Notes under the pieces: generated by a model | What the model saw: the letters and a program-made list of their open reading frames with translations, nothing else | The model's database searches: none | Told to the model about the DNA's origin: nothing | Assembly: GCA_024226105.1 (NCBI GenBank) | Contig: JAAELZ010000282.1 | Span: 1-5,491, forward strand | Reading direction: 5' to 3' | Length of the DNA stretch: 5,491 nt | Source of the DNA: Pseudomonadota bacterium | Lineage (GTDB): Bacteria; Pseudomonadota; Gammaproteobacteria; Arenicellales; Poriferihabitantaceae | Program-made: the position numbers and the translations under genes | Shown: one piece after another, positions 5,048 through 5,491 of the stretch | How the letters are laid out: each line of letters opens with the position of its first letter | Numbering within the stretch: position 1 is the stretch's first letter

Positions 5048-5491
5048 TTACAGCGTATACAAAAAACTGATCGACGCCATTGAAACGTCATCAAAATCGC
5101 TTTGATCATAGTATTCATATTCCAGCCTGGCGGCAAAGGAACCAAGCTGCAGGCGAGCGCCCAGACCGTAGACCGGGTCGGTGCCTGAATCACTGGTTTT
5201 TAGCCCCGCAACCCGGGTCTCGGCATCCCAGGCGGCCAGACCGGCCTTGGCAAAAAGGCCGATCGGCCCAAAACTCAAACCGGCCAGGCCAAATCCATTC
5301 AGGGAAGTCTGCTCAAACTTGGTATTGCCCTTGCTTTCTTCACCCAGATTCACATAAGCGCCTTCTACCGCGAGGTCGATCAAAGGGACGACCCCAAAGT
5401 TATATCCCAGAAGTACTTTGTATCCGGTCGAATCAAATTCCAGGTCATTCCCGTCCAACGGGCCCTTGATATTTGTATCACCCAGGCCAGC
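5048..5491 (-). CDS. Outer-membrane beta-barrel protein, C-terminal part (cut by window edge)
   Basis: The reading frame is open from base 5491 to a TAA at 5050-5048, giving 147 residues. The N-terminus and signal peptide lie outside. The protein shows alternating amphipathic strands: GYKVLLGYNFG, IDLAVEGAYVNLG, GFGLAGLSFGPIGLFAKAGL, VYGLGARLQLG, FAARLEYEYYD and a final SMASISFLYTL. This is the pattern of small OmpA-like or porin-like barrels (OMP beta-barrel type) in the outer membrane. The last strand resembles a beta-assembly signal, but the terminal residue is Leu instead of the more usual Phe. A TTG at 5458 is internal, not the start. Function and ligand cannot be told from this part. 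It is convergent with metF. Confidence 0.75.
   Translation of the reverse strand, partial: AGLGDTNIKGPLDGNDLEFDSTGYKVLLGYNFGVVPLIDLAVEGAYVNLGEESKGNTKFEQTSLNGFGLAGLSFGPIGLFAKAGLAAWDAETRVAGLKTSDSGTDPVYGLGARLQLGSFAARLEYEYYDQSDFDDVSMASISFLYTL

Noticed and set aside
5080..5469. Plus-strand 129-codon ORF over the outer-membrane gene
   Set aside because: It is a shadow of the minus-strand beta-barrel frame. Its composition is rich in Arg/Pro/Gln/His and it shows no domain.
1..5491. A CRISPR array, defence island, toxin-antitoxin pair or transposase
   Set aside because: I saw no direct-repeat/spacer pattern, no transposase motifs and no small paired ORFs. All larger genes are housekeeping.

Overview
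The window looks like chromosomal housekeeping DNA from a free-living gammaproteobacterium. The order rplU-rpmA-obg-proB on the minus strand is the classic arrangement in Pseudomonas-like and marine gammaproteobacteria. The MetF and ProB sequences are close in motif to gammaproteobacterial versions. No genus can be named from the sequence alone.

Layout. Minus strand, read from right to left: rplU (ribosomal protein L21 with an unusual C-terminal helix-hairpin-helix domain, 2009-2626), rpmA (L27, 1579-1836), a strong intrinsic terminator (1522-1557), a separate promoter (1428-1456) and obg/cgtA (196-1287), whose last codons overlap the start of proB (glutamate 5-kinase, truncated by the left edge). 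Plus strand, divergent from rplU: an ArsR-type HTH/SAM-methyltransferase fusion regulator resembling SahR (2977-3909), then metF (3930-4823). On the right, convergent with metF, is the 3' part of an outer-membrane beta-barrel protein gene (5048-5491).

How the parts work together. rplU and rpmA supply two 50S proteins. Obg is a GTPase that acts on 50S assembly and the stress response. proB starts proline synthesis and appears translationally coupled to obg. On the other strand, the regulator and metF form a two-gene unit for methyl-group/methionine recycling. A near-perfect 20-bp palindrome (7-6-7) overlaps the -10 of their promoter, as expected for an autoregulating repressor that senses the SAM-cycle product S-adenosylhomocysteine.

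Non-coding structure. The intergenic spaces are rich in inverted repeats. Two related inverted-repeat elements bracket rpmA (1475-1520 and 1895-2009). A second type (arms starting CATTGC..., ending ...GCAATC) fills the predicted obg 5' leader (1331-1421), with a single arm after metF (4981-5005). The rplU/regulator divergent region (350 bp) holds a good sigma70 promoter for rplU, a second -10-like site and several hairpins. I saw no CRISPR array, tRNA, rRNA, transposase or defence system.
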